A DNA stretch of 64,000 nucleotides from SIG299 sp045531895 (GCA_045531895.1 JAZSEW010000070.1:1-64000); one strand, 5' to 3'; shown: positions 16,012 to 25,372, numbered from the stretch's first letter. Notes: a model not told the origin generated them from the letters alone. Numbers and translations are program-made.

Positions 16012-18453
16012 TTACTTTCCTGCCAATGCTGCTACTTCCTTTTCTGTCAGGCAGATATTATAAATTGCTATATTATCCATTTTTCCGCAGAAATCAGGAT
16101 CCTTGTAATAGGAACCACCAAGATAGTTATTGGTTGCCACCTTAAAGGTATCCATAATTACTTTATAATTATCCTTTCCCGTCTGAACCTGTTCTCCATT
16201 AATATAGGTACACATCGTTTTCTCGGTAATGGTTACCGTTATCGTATGCCATACATTCTGTGCCGAATTCTGGCTGAAGTAACTCCAGATATACGGTTCC
16301 CTGATATCTACACCATAATAACCTGTCTTCACATCGTTGGCATCATCCGTTACGCTGCTGAACCCTTGAGTAAAATGATATCCGTAGGTATTACATCCGC
16401 CGCCAATGGTACCGTCACCTAACATAAACAGCGGTGTCCAGTCCGTTTCGTATTTGTTTACCAGAATGTCTGCTGTAATGGTAATTCCGTCTGAAAAATC
16501 ATATCCGGTGATATCCGGAATCTTTGCATAGGTTTTGCCATAAGAGGAAGCTGTCTTTGCCAGATGTAATACACCATCTTCCACCTTGGCATCTCCTGCC
16601 AGTTCTATTCCTGTGGCATCTTCGAAGGTAAGTTTTACTACAGGTTCCTTATCCACAGCAGCAAATTTGGTAGCCGGGGTTCCTTCTTCTTCTACTTCCT
16701 GTTTCACGTATTCGGTACCTTCTGCACACTTAACACCCCAGATTGTTTCGTTATTATTGCCAATGGCGGTAAAGGTCATAACCAGTCCGCTTTTTAGCTT
16801 TTCATCATGCTGCTTAAAAAATACACCCTTATATGTTACTTCTCCAATGACAAAGGTCGCCAGATAAGTACCCTCTTTTTCTTCCCAGGTACCGGAATGG
16901 TCCCCACTAATTGTACCGTCTTCACGAAAAATGATAATATCCGGAGTTTTTACTCCTGCTCCATCGGAACCAATCCCATGATTGATAAATTCATAGACAC
17001 CCACAATATCATTCTTCTCATAACCGGTTGCTGAAATTAAATCATTCCGGTTTTCAAATACTGCTGTCACCGGCCATCCGTCTTCGTTGATAAACTGCTG
17101 ATGAACCCTGACCTCAAATCGCTCTCCATTATTTTCAAAACGGGTATGATAAATCAGATAGCGCTGACCATCCTCATCAATAAATACCGAGTTATGTCCC
17201 GGGGAACGGTACCCCTTACTTGTATTTGTGAACTTGTAATTACCCATTACCTTAATACCAATCTGATACTGGTTTACATATCTGGATTCAAACGCTGCAT
17301 TATTGCCTGCCGCATCCAGATATGGGCCCTCCGGCTTTTCTGAACGGAACAGACGCATGTTATAACCGCTGACAGAATCCAGATAGTTATAGGTCGTATA
17401 TAAATAATAATACTTTGTTGCCTCATCATACAAAATGTAAGGACCTTCTCCGGAAATTGTGTAACCGCCGGCAATTCTTGTACCAAAATACTTATCAATT
17501 ACTCTGCCGTCTTCTGTCTTTCCGTCTTTGCCCGGATAAATGGCATCACCGGTTGCCGGATCAATTTCCAACAGATAAATACCGCCGGACCAGGAACCGT
17601 AGCACATCCACATCCGTCCTTCTGTATCTGTAAAAACCGTCGGATCAATGGCATTCGGAGCATAGCTGGTATTGTAATTTGCAACACCCCACTGATCGTT
17701 ATATTCACCCTCAATCCGACCTTCTGCCATCAGTTCATCAATGTTGGTGTTTGTCCAGATTTTATCAATGTTGCTCCTGGAATCCTTGGCACTCACCTTG
17801 GTAAAACCGGAATATACAATTGTTCCCTTATAGGTAAACGGACCTTCCACCGTGTCTGCTACGGCATAACCGATAGCAGACCGGCAGTAGGTAGAGGACA
17901 CCGAATAATACAGCAGATAAGCGCCCTTACTGCCGTCGTCATTAACATAGTTTTCATTGTACACCAAAGCCGGTGCCCATACTGCAAAGCCTCCCTTACA
18001 GTCTGCATCATTTTCGCCGGCCCAGGCAAAGGACTCTGCAAGATTTTCAGACAAATTGCCATATAGCGTATTGTCTGTTTTTTTATAACCATTCGTAAAG
18101 GTTTTCCAGTCCACCAGATCATCGGACTTTGCAGAGGTAATATGCGTACCATAAATATAATATGTTACTTTACCTGTTTCATCTTCTTCTCTGAAAATGG
18201 ACGGGTCGTGCACCGCCACATGGGAAATCCGCCCATCCTTCAGCGTTTTCCACTCAGCCTGCCCGGTTACCGGTCCAGGAACCACAATTTCTTCTTTTTC
18301 CGAACCACTGCTTTCTTTCTGATTTTCTTCCACTTCCTGCTGATTAATGGCATTCTGATTCTCTATACTATTTTCCTTACTACATCCGGCAGCACCAAGT
18401 AATACCCCCACAACCGTCAATGCCAAAGCTCCTTTTCTCCAATGCTTTCTCAT
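16012..18453 (-). CDS. Secreted GH43 arabinanase-like lipoprotein with LamG domain
   Basis: 813-residue lipoprotein: the signal ends in a lipobox LGAAGC with the anchor Cys at residue 24. The five-bladed GH43 domain follows; AVHDPSIF holds the catalytic base Asp83, IDPTVFTDTEG the pKa-modulating Asp and SGEGPYILYD the general acid Glu. The SWSGGIYLLE segment is typical of endo-1,5-alpha-L-arabinanases. Residues from about 610 form a concanavalin-like LamG fold that may bind glycan. The start overlaps the upstream MarR stop by 4 bases, so the two are translationally coupled. With two upstream esterases it fits removal and cleavage of arabinan or feruloylated arabinoxylan at the cell surface. 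Confidence 0.9.
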   Translation of the reverse strand: MRKHWRKGALALTVVGVLLGAAGCSKENSIENQNAINQQEVEENQKESSGSEKEEIVVPGPVTGQAEWKTLKDGRISHVAVHDPSIFREEDETGKVTYYIYGTHITSAKSDDLVDWKTFTNGYKKTDNTLYGNLSENLAESFAWAGENDADCKGGFAVWAPALVYNENYVNDDGSKGAYLLYYSVSSTYCRSAIGYAVADTVEGPFTYKGTIVYSGFTKVSAKDSRSNIDKIWTNTNIDELMAEGRIEGEYNDQWGVANYNTSYAPNAIDPTVFTDTEGRMWMCYGSWSGGIYLLEIDPATGDAIYPGKDGKTEDGRVIDKYFGTRIAGGYTISGEGPYILYDEATKYYYLYTTYNYLDSVSGYNMRLFRSEKPEGPYLDAAGNNAAFESRYVNQYQIGIKVMGNYKFTNTSKGYRSPGHNSVFIDEDGQRYLIYHTRFENNGERFEVRVHQQFINEDGWPVTAVFENRNDLISATGYEKNDIVGVYEFINHGIGSDGAGVKTPDIIIFREDGTISGDHSGTWEEKEGTYLATFVIGEVTYKGVFFKQHDEKLKSGLVMTFTAIGNNNETIWGVKCAEGTEYVKQEVEEEGTPATKFAAVDKEPVVKLTFEDATGIELAGDAKVEDGVLHLAKTASSYGKTYAKIPDITGYDFSDGITITADILVNKYETDWTPLFMLGDGTIGGGCNTYGYHFTQGFSSVTDDANDVKTGYYGVDIREPYIWSYFSQNSAQNVWHTITVTITEKTMCTYINGEQVQTGKDNYKVIMDTFKVATNNYLGGSYYKDPDFCGKMDNIAIYNICLTEKEVAALAGK

Positions 18454-18902
18454 TCTGCTTCTCCTTCCTTCTCCTTACAATGCCTGTCCAGATTTTCTCT
18501 TACCTTTCGCAACAGAGAGAACAATTGCAGCCGTTCCTCTTCTGTAATTCCTTCAAAGGTTTCCTCTTCGATGGTTTCCATCAGCCAAAATACCTTGTCC
18601 GCCATTTCCCGGCCTTCTTCTGTCAAACACACCTTATAGGCACGTTTACCACCGGAAACCTTGGTTTCTTCTCTTCTCACATAACCTTTTTTCTCCAAGC
18701 CATCCAGCATCACCGTCATGGAAGAAGGTTTGATATCACAGGCCTTTGCCAAATCTTTTTGCACACATCCATCCAACGCACGCAAAATATATAATACCTT
18801 TGGCTGCCCATCCGACAAATCCAATTCCTGAAATCCTTTTCTACTCCGGTTCCAGTGGGACTTCTGGGTATCCATTAACGCTAAAAATATAATTTCACGC
18901 AT
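18450..18902 (-). CDS. MarR-family regulator of the arabinan/esterase operon
   Basis: 150-residue winged-helix protein. The helix-turn-helix is QKDLAKACDIKPSSMTVMLD with the following GLEKKGYVRREE wing and the KRAYKVCLTEEGREMADKV strand-helix. It is encoded between the esterase genes and the GH43 gene and overlaps GH43 by 4 bases, so it likely controls its own operon, with a phenolic acid released from plant cell walls as a plausible effector. The perfect palindrome TTAGAATTCTAA in front of the operon is the obvious candidate operator. Confidence 0.88.
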   Translation of the reverse strand: MREIIFLALMDTQKSHWNRSRKGFQELDLSDGQPKVLYILRALDGCVQKDLAKACDIKPSSMTVMLDGLEKKGYVRREETKVSGGKRAYKVCLTEEGREMADKVFWLMETIEEETFEGITEEERLQLFSLLRKVRENLDRHCKEKEGEAE

Positions 18903-18905
18903 GCC

Positions 18906-19781
18906 TTATCCCTCCCTGAAAAAAAGAGGTAATGCATTATAAATATACTGATAACAGTATTCATAAGAATGGGTTCCGCCCTCTGCAATACAGTAAATAA
19001 CATTGCCCTCAGAAAAATTCTTTCCAAAGGTAAAATAGTCTGTATGCTGCATCATTTCCTGCATCATGGTATGTAATGGCTGATATGCCACTCCATTATC
19101 TCCCACACAGACAAACAAGCAATACTCCTGTGCCGTTTTTCTAAATTTACGAATTGCCTGTTCCAGATATTCTACAGTTTCCTTCGGACAATTCAATCCA
19201 CCTTGTAACTGTACCGCCCAGCAGTCTCCGCTCATTGGAAGAAAATACTGAAATTCCGGAAGACATTTAGCAAACACATTCCAGGTTGCTTCGGAACCCA
19301 TGGAGTAACCTCCAAAGGCACGATGCTCTCTTCCTCTTTTTACTCTGTAGGTTGCTTCTATCTTCGGAATCAAATCCTTCACCAGTTCATGGTGGAAGTT
19401 CTGAGTCAGTTCTCCCGCCGCCTTGGTAGAAGTCAGTGCCTCGTCCGTTCCTTTGTAATAAAACGATGGTGCCACCACAATTAACGGCTCAATATCCTGA
19501 TTTGCAATCATATTGTCTAAAATATTTTTCAAGTCTGTCTTTGCTTCCGGACCTCCAAATACTTCATCGGAGTTTCCTCCGCCACCATGCATTAAATAAA
19601 ATACATTATAGTCTCTGTTCTCTTCTTCATAGCCATATGGCAGATAAACCAGAGCATCTTTATCGATAATGCCGGCGGCCTCATCATATGTTTTGGAGGT
19701 GTAAAAGATGCGTTGCAAGTTTCCCTGCTTTGCCGCCGGCTGATAATAAGCACTTGGAGTTTTCAAAAATTCTCTCTGCAT
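18906..19781 (-). CDS. CE1-type esterase (feruloyl/acetyl-xylan esterase-like)
   Basis: Alpha/beta-hydrolase of 291 residues. The oxyanion/cap motif FYLMHGGGGNSDEVF is near residue 70, the nucleophile elbow GGYSMGSEATW near 160 and the catalytic His in EGGTHSYEY near 275. This is the Esterase-D/CE1 pattern shared by feruloyl and acetylxylan esterases. AGGAGAAG 8 bases upstream supports the ATG at 19781; the longer GTG form overlaps the previous stop. No signal peptide is seen, so it should act inside the cell, on imported feruloylated oligosaccharides. It is the second gene of the operon. Confidence 0.87.
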   Translation of the reverse strand: MQREFLKTPSAYYQPAAKQGNLQRIFYTSKTYDEAAGIIDKDALVYLPYGYEEENRDYNVFYLMHGGGGNSDEVFGGPEAKTDLKNILDNMIANQDIEPLIVVAPSFYYKGTDEALTSTKAAGELTQNFHHELVKDLIPKIEATYRVKRGREHRAFGGYSMGSEATWNVFAKCLPEFQYFLPMSGDCWAVQLQGGLNCPKETVEYLEQAIRKFRKTAQEYCLFVCVGDNGVAYQPLHTMMQEMMQHTDYFTFGKNFSEGNVIYCIAEGGTHSYEYCYQYIYNALPLFFREG

Positions 19782-19795
19782 AAAAACTTCTCCTG

Positions 19796-20554
19796 TCACT
19801 GCAAATTTGCTTTTACATAATCATAAACCATCTCTGTCATTTTTTGGTTTCCTTCCGGTGAAAAGCCATGCCCTTCCCCTTTAAAAACCTCTAAACGTAC
19901 CTGTGCATATGTCTTTTCAATCCGCTCACTGTATCCCAGCGCCACGATTGGATCCTTATCTCCATGCATAACCAGAACATTGTTTGAATAGTTACCCACA
20001 TGTGCAAACACATCGTACCCGTGGATGCTTTCAAAAAAAACATGTCCGAGCTTCATATCCCAAAGTTCCCATTCCTCCGGAATATCTGCTATCTCCGGAA
20101 AACGCTCTGTCCAGTTATCCGGAATACAAAACGCAGGAAACAGTAACATCATGCCTTTGATTTCTTCACTTCTGTTATCACAGGTTAATGCCGTTACCAA
20201 ACCACCCTGACTGCCGCCGAATGTGAAAATATTGTTGGTATCAACCTGTTCTAACTGCTTTACATAAGTAAGCACAGCTTCCAGATTTTCTACTTCTGAA
20301 AAAATGGTCATATCGGTAGTTGCCATACCGCTGGTATCCCTGGTAGAACCACCGCAGAAGGTATAACAAAAAGCTGCAATATCGCGCTCTGCCAGATATT
20401 TTGCTGTCTCATCAAAATCCATTTTATAACCATTATAGCCATGGCTGAATACTACAATCGGAAACTTTCCTTCCTTCTTTGGCGCATACAAAATCCCATC
20501 TGTTTCCCACTGTCTGAATGGTACTTTTACTTCACGGATATCCACTTCACTCAT
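19796..20554 (-). CDS. Alpha/beta hydrolase, cinnamoyl/feruloyl esterase-like
   Basis: 252-residue cytoplasmic hydrolase. The oxyanion motif VVFSHGYNGYK is near residue 33, the nucleophile in FTFGGSQGGLVTAL near 118, a catalytic Asp in VMHGDKDPIVALGY near 200 and the His in GEGHGFSPEG near 233. The overall pattern is close to rumen and gut cinnamoyl esterases of the Est1E type. It is the first gene after the consensus promoter with the MarR-type palindrome. Together with the CE1 esterase it would free ferulic acid from arabinoxylan fragments. The substrate is inferred from family and neighbours. Confidence 0.87.
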   Translation of the reverse strand: MSEVDIREVKVPFRQWETDGILYAPKKEGKFPIVVFSHGYNGYKMDFDETAKYLAERDIAAFCYTFCGGSTRDTSGMATTDMTIFSEVENLEAVLTYVKQLEQVDTNNIFTFGGSQGGLVTALTCDNRSEEIKGMMLLFPAFCIPDNWTERFPEIADIPEEWELWDMKLGHVFFESIHGYDVFAHVGNYSNNVLVMHGDKDPIVALGYSERIEKTYAQVRLEVFKGEGHGFSPEGNQKMTEMVYDYVKANLQ

Positions 20555-20582
20555 TTCTGTTTCTCCTTAATTCACACTCTAA

Positions 20583-20594
20583 TTAGAATTCTAA
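20583..20594 (-). promoter_or_regulatory. Candidate MarR operator
   Basis: Perfect 12-base palindrome TTAGAATTCTAA placed a few bases downstream of the -10 box of the esterase/GH43 operon, where a bound dimer would block RNA polymerase. It is the best candidate site for the MarR protein encoded in the operon. Confidence 0.6.
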
Positions 20595-20598
20595 CCAA

Positions 20599-20627
20599 AT
20601 TATAATAGAAAAAGCGGAGTATGTCAA
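20599..20627 (-). promoter_or_regulatory. Consensus promoter of the esterase/GH43 operon
   Basis: Minus strand TTGACA (20622-20627), 17-base spacer, TATAAT (20599-20604): a full consensus sigma-A promoter. Its -35 box lies in the loop of the upstream gene's terminator. Confidence 0.85.
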
Positions 20628-20646
20628 TTGCACGCTCCGCTCTTTT
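20608..20646 (-). terminator. Terminator whose loop carries the next operon's -35 box
   Basis: AGCGGAG (20613-20619) pairs with CTCCGCT (20635-20641); the minus-strand transcript ends in TTTTT. The 15-base loop contains TTGACA of the downstream promoter, so the end of the dehydrogenase unit and the start of the esterase operon share the same DNA. Confidence 0.8.
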
Positions 20647-20691
20647 TGAACTTTTTACATTACTATTCAAACCGGCTGAACATCTGCTATT

Positions 20692-21654
20692 TTATGGATT
20701 TACCACATTCCTTGGTTCTCCGGCAAGAAATGCCTTAATATTCTCGTACACTCCCTGTACACAACGTGTCCGTGCTTCCACGCTGGCCCATGCCAAATGT
20801 GGTGTAATAATCAGCTTGCTGCTGTCCTTTAAGTTACTCAGTGGATTAGATTCTTCCAATGGTTCCTTTTCCAACACATCAAGCCCTGCCGCCTGAATCT
20901 CCCCTGCCATCAATGCATCATATAAATCAGCATTATTCACCACCGGACCTCTTGCAACGTTAATCAAAACAGCCGACTGTTTCATCTTCTTTAATGTCTC
21001 ACGGTCAATCAGATTGCGAGATAAGTCACTTAACGGACAGTGCAGGGATAAAATATCGCTTTCCTCAAGCAATGTTTCCATATCCACCTGCGGATACTCC
21101 GTGCAGCTGCTTCTTCCGGTAATAGAATGAAATATTACCTTACAGCCAAAGGCTGTGGCAATCTTAGCCACCTTGCGGCCAATATTTCCCATGCCAACGA
21201 TACCCCATGTTTTTCCGGTCAATTCATAAAATGCCGGATAGAAGCTGGAAAAGCCACTTTGTGCACTGTATTCTCCGGACTTTACATAATTATCGTAGTG
21301 CATCAGCTTCTGGCTAAGTGCCAATGCCAGAGTAAACGTATGCTGCGCCACCATATCTGTAGAATAGTCCCGCACGTTAGTTACCTTGATTCCTCTGGAA
21401 GAACAATATGCCAAATCACAGTTGTCATAACCTGTGGCAAGCTCACAAATCAGTTTGACATTCGGAGCATCCTTTAAGGTTTCCTCATTCATTGGGGACT
21501 TATTTATGATAATGATGTCAGCGTCTTTTACACGCTCTTTAATTTCTTCCTTTGTTACCGTATTGCCGTAAATGGTAACATTGCCAAGTTCATTCCAGCA
21601 GTCTACAGAAATGTCGATACCGGCGGTGTTACGTTCTAATGATACGATGTTCAT
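20692..21654 (-). CDS. NAD-dependent D-2-hydroxyacid dehydrogenase
   Basis: 320-residue member of the glycerate/phosphoglycerate dehydrogenase family. The NAD-binding motif GIVGMGNIGRKVAKIA is near residue 150, the catalytic Arg in INVARGPVVN near 233, Glu in GLDVLEKEPLEE near 262 and His in IITPHLAWAS near 285. It interconverts a 2-keto acid and a D-2-hydroxy acid, probably hydroxypyruvate/glycerate, but the substrate is not certain. It lies downstream of the DUF2264 gene (gap about 100) and may be part of the same sugar-acid pathway. A terminator follows. Confidence 0.92.
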   Translation of the reverse strand: MNIVSLERNTAGIDISVDCWNELGNVTIYGNTVTKEEIKERVKDADIIIINKSPMNEETLKDAPNVKLICELATGYDNCDLAYCSSRGIKVTNVRDYSTDMVAQHTFTLALALSQKLMHYDNYVKSGEYSAQSGFSSFYPAFYELTGKTWGIVGMGNIGRKVAKIATAFGCKVIFHSITGRSSCTEYPQVDMETLLEESDILSLHCPLSDLSRNLIDRETLKKMKQSAVLINVARGPVVNNADLYDALMAGEIQAAGLDVLEKEPLEESNPLSNLKDSSKLIITPHLAWASVEARTRCVQGVYENIKAFLAGEPRNVVNP

Positions 21655-21754
21655 GTTGTAATTCCTCTCTACTACAATATATTTGTCACATTTGTGCTTG
21701 TGGACACACTGTTTTCAGTTTCTCCAGAGCCAGTGTTACCTGTGCGTCTTCATT

Positions 21755-23860
21755 TTACAGCATCAGTCCCGCCTCAATCTCTTCAAAATTAATCTTCTTC
21801 ACCGTGCCATCTTTCAGTATCACTGTCACTGTTCCATAAGCACCCGTCTTTGTACTGTCTTCATACTGAATCTCTGCAATCGGAAACAATTCTTCCTCGG
21901 TGAAATCCTCGTAACTTTCCTTGGTAACCACCTGAGAAATCAAGGTATAAAATTCATAGGAGCCATAGTGCTTTTTCCTATCTCCTACTGCATATACCAC
22001 AATAGACTTTTCCGAATCCGGGTTGGTTCCTGTACTATGTACCAGCTCCAAATCATCCCAGCCATCGTAAATGGTCATAGCAAGCTGCTTCTCATTACCA
22101 CAATAATCTTTTCCCTTTAAAATAATAGCTTTCGCATTACCACATTCCTTTCGGATAATTTCTATTCCGTTATCCGGGAAACCATACGCACCCAGAGTAA
22201 AGCGAACTGGACGTTTAAACAAACGGTGCTTATCCACACGAATAATACCGTAAGGTACAGTAAAGTCTGCCAGATTGATTGCCTGAATCCAGTGTGCCTC
22301 TGCCTGTAAATTATAATCAAAAAATTGGCGTCGGTACAGCACACCATCCTTTTCGCCATACCAGAAGGTGGCATTAGCAAGGCTCTTGTAACCGGCAGTC
22401 AAATCCTTTAATACATACTGTTGGGATTCTACCAAACCCGTTTCAAATACAGTGTTTGTACCATCCCAGCATTCCACTGTTTCTGCTTTCGGTGTGGATT
22501 CCCATGGATATTTTGTATTAAAACAAAGCTTAGAATAGTTCCACATACCATGGGTATCACCCTGTTTTTTCAATACCTTACCGGTACGAAGAATGGTTTC
22601 ACCGTTAGCATTATGATTACTAAAACACAATGCCGGACCATTTAACGTTGTCACCTTCACTCCCTTTTCACCAAGCTTCTCCCACGTACCATTATTTTCC
22701 GTGGCCGTCCAGAATGGATGGTCCGCCGGAAGATGCAGACAAAGAAACGCCTTGCCAAGCCAGTACGGAGACTCCGCACAGGAATAACCCTGTACCAATG
22801 GGTCGAACTGTCCATAAAAGCCCAGTGTCGGTACACCGTTTTCAATCACACCATCTCTGCAGAAAAACTGCATCAGAGAGCCGGAACACACTCTTCTTGC
22901 CAGTCCCGGATCCATTACAGAATCATTCAGGAAAAAGTTTCCGTCAAATGCACTGGTAGACGCATTACGATAAATATTGCTTCTGCCCCACATGTTTGTG
23001 TAACCATCCTTATCAAAAAAATCCGCATAGGTCTTCATCAGACGATTGGACTGCTCTTCAAAACGCTTCGCAAGCTCCGGCTCATTTTCATAGCCATACC
23101 ACCGGCACCAGAGTGGACCATATACATTAAACGCCCAACAGGAATAATAATCAAAGGAATGTCCGTCCCTATACCAACCATCACCCACTGAATAAGCAAG
23201 AATTGCCTGGGCATGGTCTAGCATGATTTCCCTGTCAATCGAATAACCCTCCATATGTAAAAATGCCAAATCTAACATATTAAACAGGCGCCAGTTCTGC
23301 GGCACGGTGCTGTTATGAGCATAGTTGGAAAGAAACGCTGCAATCCGGTCTTTTTCCTCTTTGGTATAGGTATCCCAAAGTTCCTCTTTGCAAATCCACA
23401 GACAAATAACCAATGCACAGGTTTCTACTGTCTGTTGGAAGGCACGGAAACGGTCACCTCCACCGGTTAACTCCCACAATTCATCATAGGTGCCCACATA
23501 AATCGGATCCCCCTTGGTACAGGTACGAAGCACCTGATTTCTATAGTAATCGCGAATATTGTAACCGCAAACGGTCAGCCCCGGGTTGTTATGAATCAAT
23601 GGCGCCGCAATAAAAAAGGTACGCGTCAGGCCCTCAAACTTTTCTGCCTTGCGCTGCGCCTCCTGGTCTGCTTCCGGATGGTCTAAATGCGGATAGGTAA
23701 TTCTGGTTTCCTTTCTGGGCATCACTACAGGATCCTCAAAGGTGGCAATATTATTAAAAATTCCTTCCAACATATATTCCCCTGCCTCCAGCCAGGTTTC
23801 TCTTGTAAAACCGGTATAAGGGCTTAAGTTAAAATCCAGAGTCTTTGGTATAAACTTCAT
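21755..23860 (-). CDS. DUF2264 protein, candidate glycoside hydrolase
   Basis: About 701 residues with no signal peptide. The first ~400 residues have the helical DUF2264 pattern (TRTFFIAAPLIHNNP, GGGDRFRAFQQTVETCALV, VGDGWYRDGHSFDYYSCWAFN), which looks like an alpha/alpha-barrel; the C-terminal half is beta-rich (YAVGDRKKHYGSYEFYTLIS). DUF2264 proteins cluster with polysaccharide genes, and I recall a link of this Pfam family to beta-glucuronidase-type hydrolases (GH154), which I cannot check here. GAGGAGGATAACC supports the ATG at 23860. It is next to GH43 and esterase genes, consistent with uronic-acid side chains of xylan; this is inference. Confidence 0.82.
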   Translation of the reverse strand: MKFIPKTLDFNLSPYTGFTRETWLEAGEYMLEGIFNNIATFEDPVVMPRKETRITYPHLDHPEADQEAQRKAEKFEGLTRTFFIAAPLIHNNPGLTVCGYNIRDYYRNQVLRTCTKGDPIYVGTYDELWELTGGGDRFRAFQQTVETCALVICLWICKEELWDTYTKEEKDRIAAFLSNYAHNSTVPQNWRLFNMLDLAFLHMEGYSIDREIMLDHAQAILAYSVGDGWYRDGHSFDYYSCWAFNVYGPLWCRWYGYENEPELAKRFEEQSNRLMKTYADFFDKDGYTNMWGRSNIYRNASTSAFDGNFFLNDSVMDPGLARRVCSGSLMQFFCRDGVIENGVPTLGFYGQFDPLVQGYSCAESPYWLGKAFLCLHLPADHPFWTATENNGTWEKLGEKGVKVTTLNGPALCFSNHNANGETILRTGKVLKKQGDTHGMWNYSKLCFNTKYPWESTPKAETVECWDGTNTVFETGLVESQQYVLKDLTAGYKSLANATFWYGEKDGVLYRRQFFDYNLQAEAHWIQAINLADFTVPYGIIRVDKHRLFKRPVRFTLGAYGFPDNGIEIIRKECGNAKAIILKGKDYCGNEKQLAMTIYDGWDDLELVHSTGTNPDSEKSIVVYAVGDRKKHYGSYEFYTLISQVVTKESYEDFTEEELFPIAEIQYEDSTKTGAYGTVTVILKDGTVKKINFEEIEAGLML

Positions 23861-23923
23861 GGTTATCCTCCTCATCTTTTATATCAAATTTTGTTGTAGT
23901 ACCCTCTAAAACACTCCTATATC

Positions 23924-23955
23924 AAAAAGAGCAGGTTGTTTTTCCAACCCACTCT
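23924..23955 (-). terminator. Terminator after the serpin gene
   Basis: AGAG..GGTTG and CAACC..CTCT (23928-23938 with 23945-23955) form a hairpin followed on the minus strand by TTTTT. It ends the serpin transcript before the DUF2264 gene. Confidence 0.75.
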
Positions 23956-24012
23956 CATTGTACCTAATTCTGTTCATTTATTCCACTACTATTTTTACAT
24001 AATTGAAATCTT

Positions 24013-25299
24013 TTATTTTTCCGCATCCATCATGGTTCCTATAAAAAACGGCTGGTTAGTTTCACAATCAATCAGCATATAAACAAACGGACGGTTCAAA
24101 TATACGGTATACACTTCCATTGGTGCACACTCATCTGTCATTTCCACCGCAGTGACAGCACCTGCCTTAGTCCCCAGTTCATCCACAGAAATAAAGGTTT
24201 TATGAAGCACTCTGCCGATATGGATGTTGCCTCTTTCACTGGTTGCCATTCCTGAAAAATCTGCATCAAACATGGAAAACGCATCCGGCATGCCCATCTG
24301 AATTAACACATCATTTAATAAAATATCATATTCTGTTTCAAACTTTGGAAGTGCGGCATTTACCGTGGTCTGCTTCGCACTTACAAGCAACTCATGAAGA
24401 TGCTCTGCACTAAGCCGCGCCACATAGTCTGCCACGGTCACTCCTTCCTTTGGAAGCAGCGCCACAAAAGCATATTTCCTGTCCTTATAATATTTCAAAA
24501 ATCCGGTTGCCTGTTCATCTTCCAAATACGTGGATTCCTCTGAATACATCAGTGTTGTTTTCTGCTCGGTGCCGTCCTCCCTGGTGAAGGTACAATCTTC
24601 ACGAACACTATAAGCATTGTATGGCTTCTGCCATTTGGCATCAAAGCTGAGGGCATTAATTAAATACATCACCACATCCGGAGAAATTTCATCCAGAATA
24701 CCATCAATCATACCATCGGTGTTTTCTTTCACCCAGTTGTTGATTTCCTTACAGGTAATGTCATTAAATGGTGCCTTGTAAACAGCCGCATCAAAATACT
24801 CCTGATTTGTTTTTAAGAAGCTCTCCTGAACTTTGAGAAACTCCTCCTCCCTAAACCAGATACCGTTTGCACTGTGCAGCTTATAATCATCCCTCTGAGG
24901 CAAGGCTCTCTGGTATGCTATTAAATATTCATTGAGATTATCTCCCAAAACATCCATCATCTGTTCCCTTGTTTTGCCCTCTGCACCATTGGCAGTCATA
25001 TACAGTGCCAGTAGTACAGACAATGGGGAAACCAGTACATTTTCATCCTCTTTTGCAGACGTTAGCGTCTGCTGCATAAGCTTCAGACCAAACTCAGACA
25101 ACGGATGTTGTTCTTTATAACTTGCCAGAACATCCACTTTCCCGGTTGATATAAGTTCACCGTTTTCCGTAGGAACAGGAGAGGTTACTTCCTCCATTAA
25201 ATTTTTACTCTGGATTTGAAGGTCTGTGGTCGTTCCACAGGCAGCCGGACCGGTCAGCATTGTGATACATAAAATTCCTGCAATAATTCGTTTTCTCAT
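24013..25299 (-). CDS. Secreted serpin lipoprotein
   Basis: 428-residue serine protease inhibitor. MRKRIIAGILCITMLTGPAAC is a lipoprotein signal, and GGAGAACC upstream supports the ATG at 25299. The serpin core is complete: LVSPLSVLLALYMTANGAEGKT, NALSFDAKWQKPY, FISVDELGTKAGAVTAVEMT, and the C-terminal LNRPFVYMLID. The hinge GTKAGAVTA keeps small residues, so inhibition by loop insertion is plausible. Aligning the hinge glycine at P15 puts P1-P1' at Glu-Cys (VEMTDECAP), one residue uncertain. Gut clostridial serpins are known to inhibit human and bacterial proteases. It is the last gene before a terminator and may be transcribed with the ABC operon upstream. Confidence 0.92.
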   Translation of the reverse strand: MRKRIIAGILCITMLTGPAACGTTTDLQIQSKNLMEEVTSPVPTENGELISTGKVDVLASYKEQHPLSEFGLKLMQQTLTSAKEDENVLVSPLSVLLALYMTANGAEGKTREQMMDVLGDNLNEYLIAYQRALPQRDDYKLHSANGIWFREEEFLKVQESFLKTNQEYFDAAVYKAPFNDITCKEINNWVKENTDGMIDGILDEISPDVVMYLINALSFDAKWQKPYNAYSVREDCTFTREDGTEQKTTLMYSEESTYLEDEQATGFLKYYKDRKYAFVALLPKEGVTVADYVARLSAEHLHELLVSAKQTTVNAALPKFETEYDILLNDVLIQMGMPDAFSMFDADFSGMATSERGNIHIGRVLHKTFISVDELGTKAGAVTAVEMTDECAPMEVYTVYLNRPFVYMLIDCETNQPFFIGTMMDAEK

Positions 25300-25372
25300 G
25301 GTTCTCCTTTCTGAAACATCTATGTTTTTATCTATTAGACGCAGAAACCACCATAAAAGTTTCACAATCATC

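Noticed and set aside
22718..23191. 157-codon plus-strand frame
   Set aside because: Antisense to the DUF2264 gene, with basic low-quality composition; a shadow frame.
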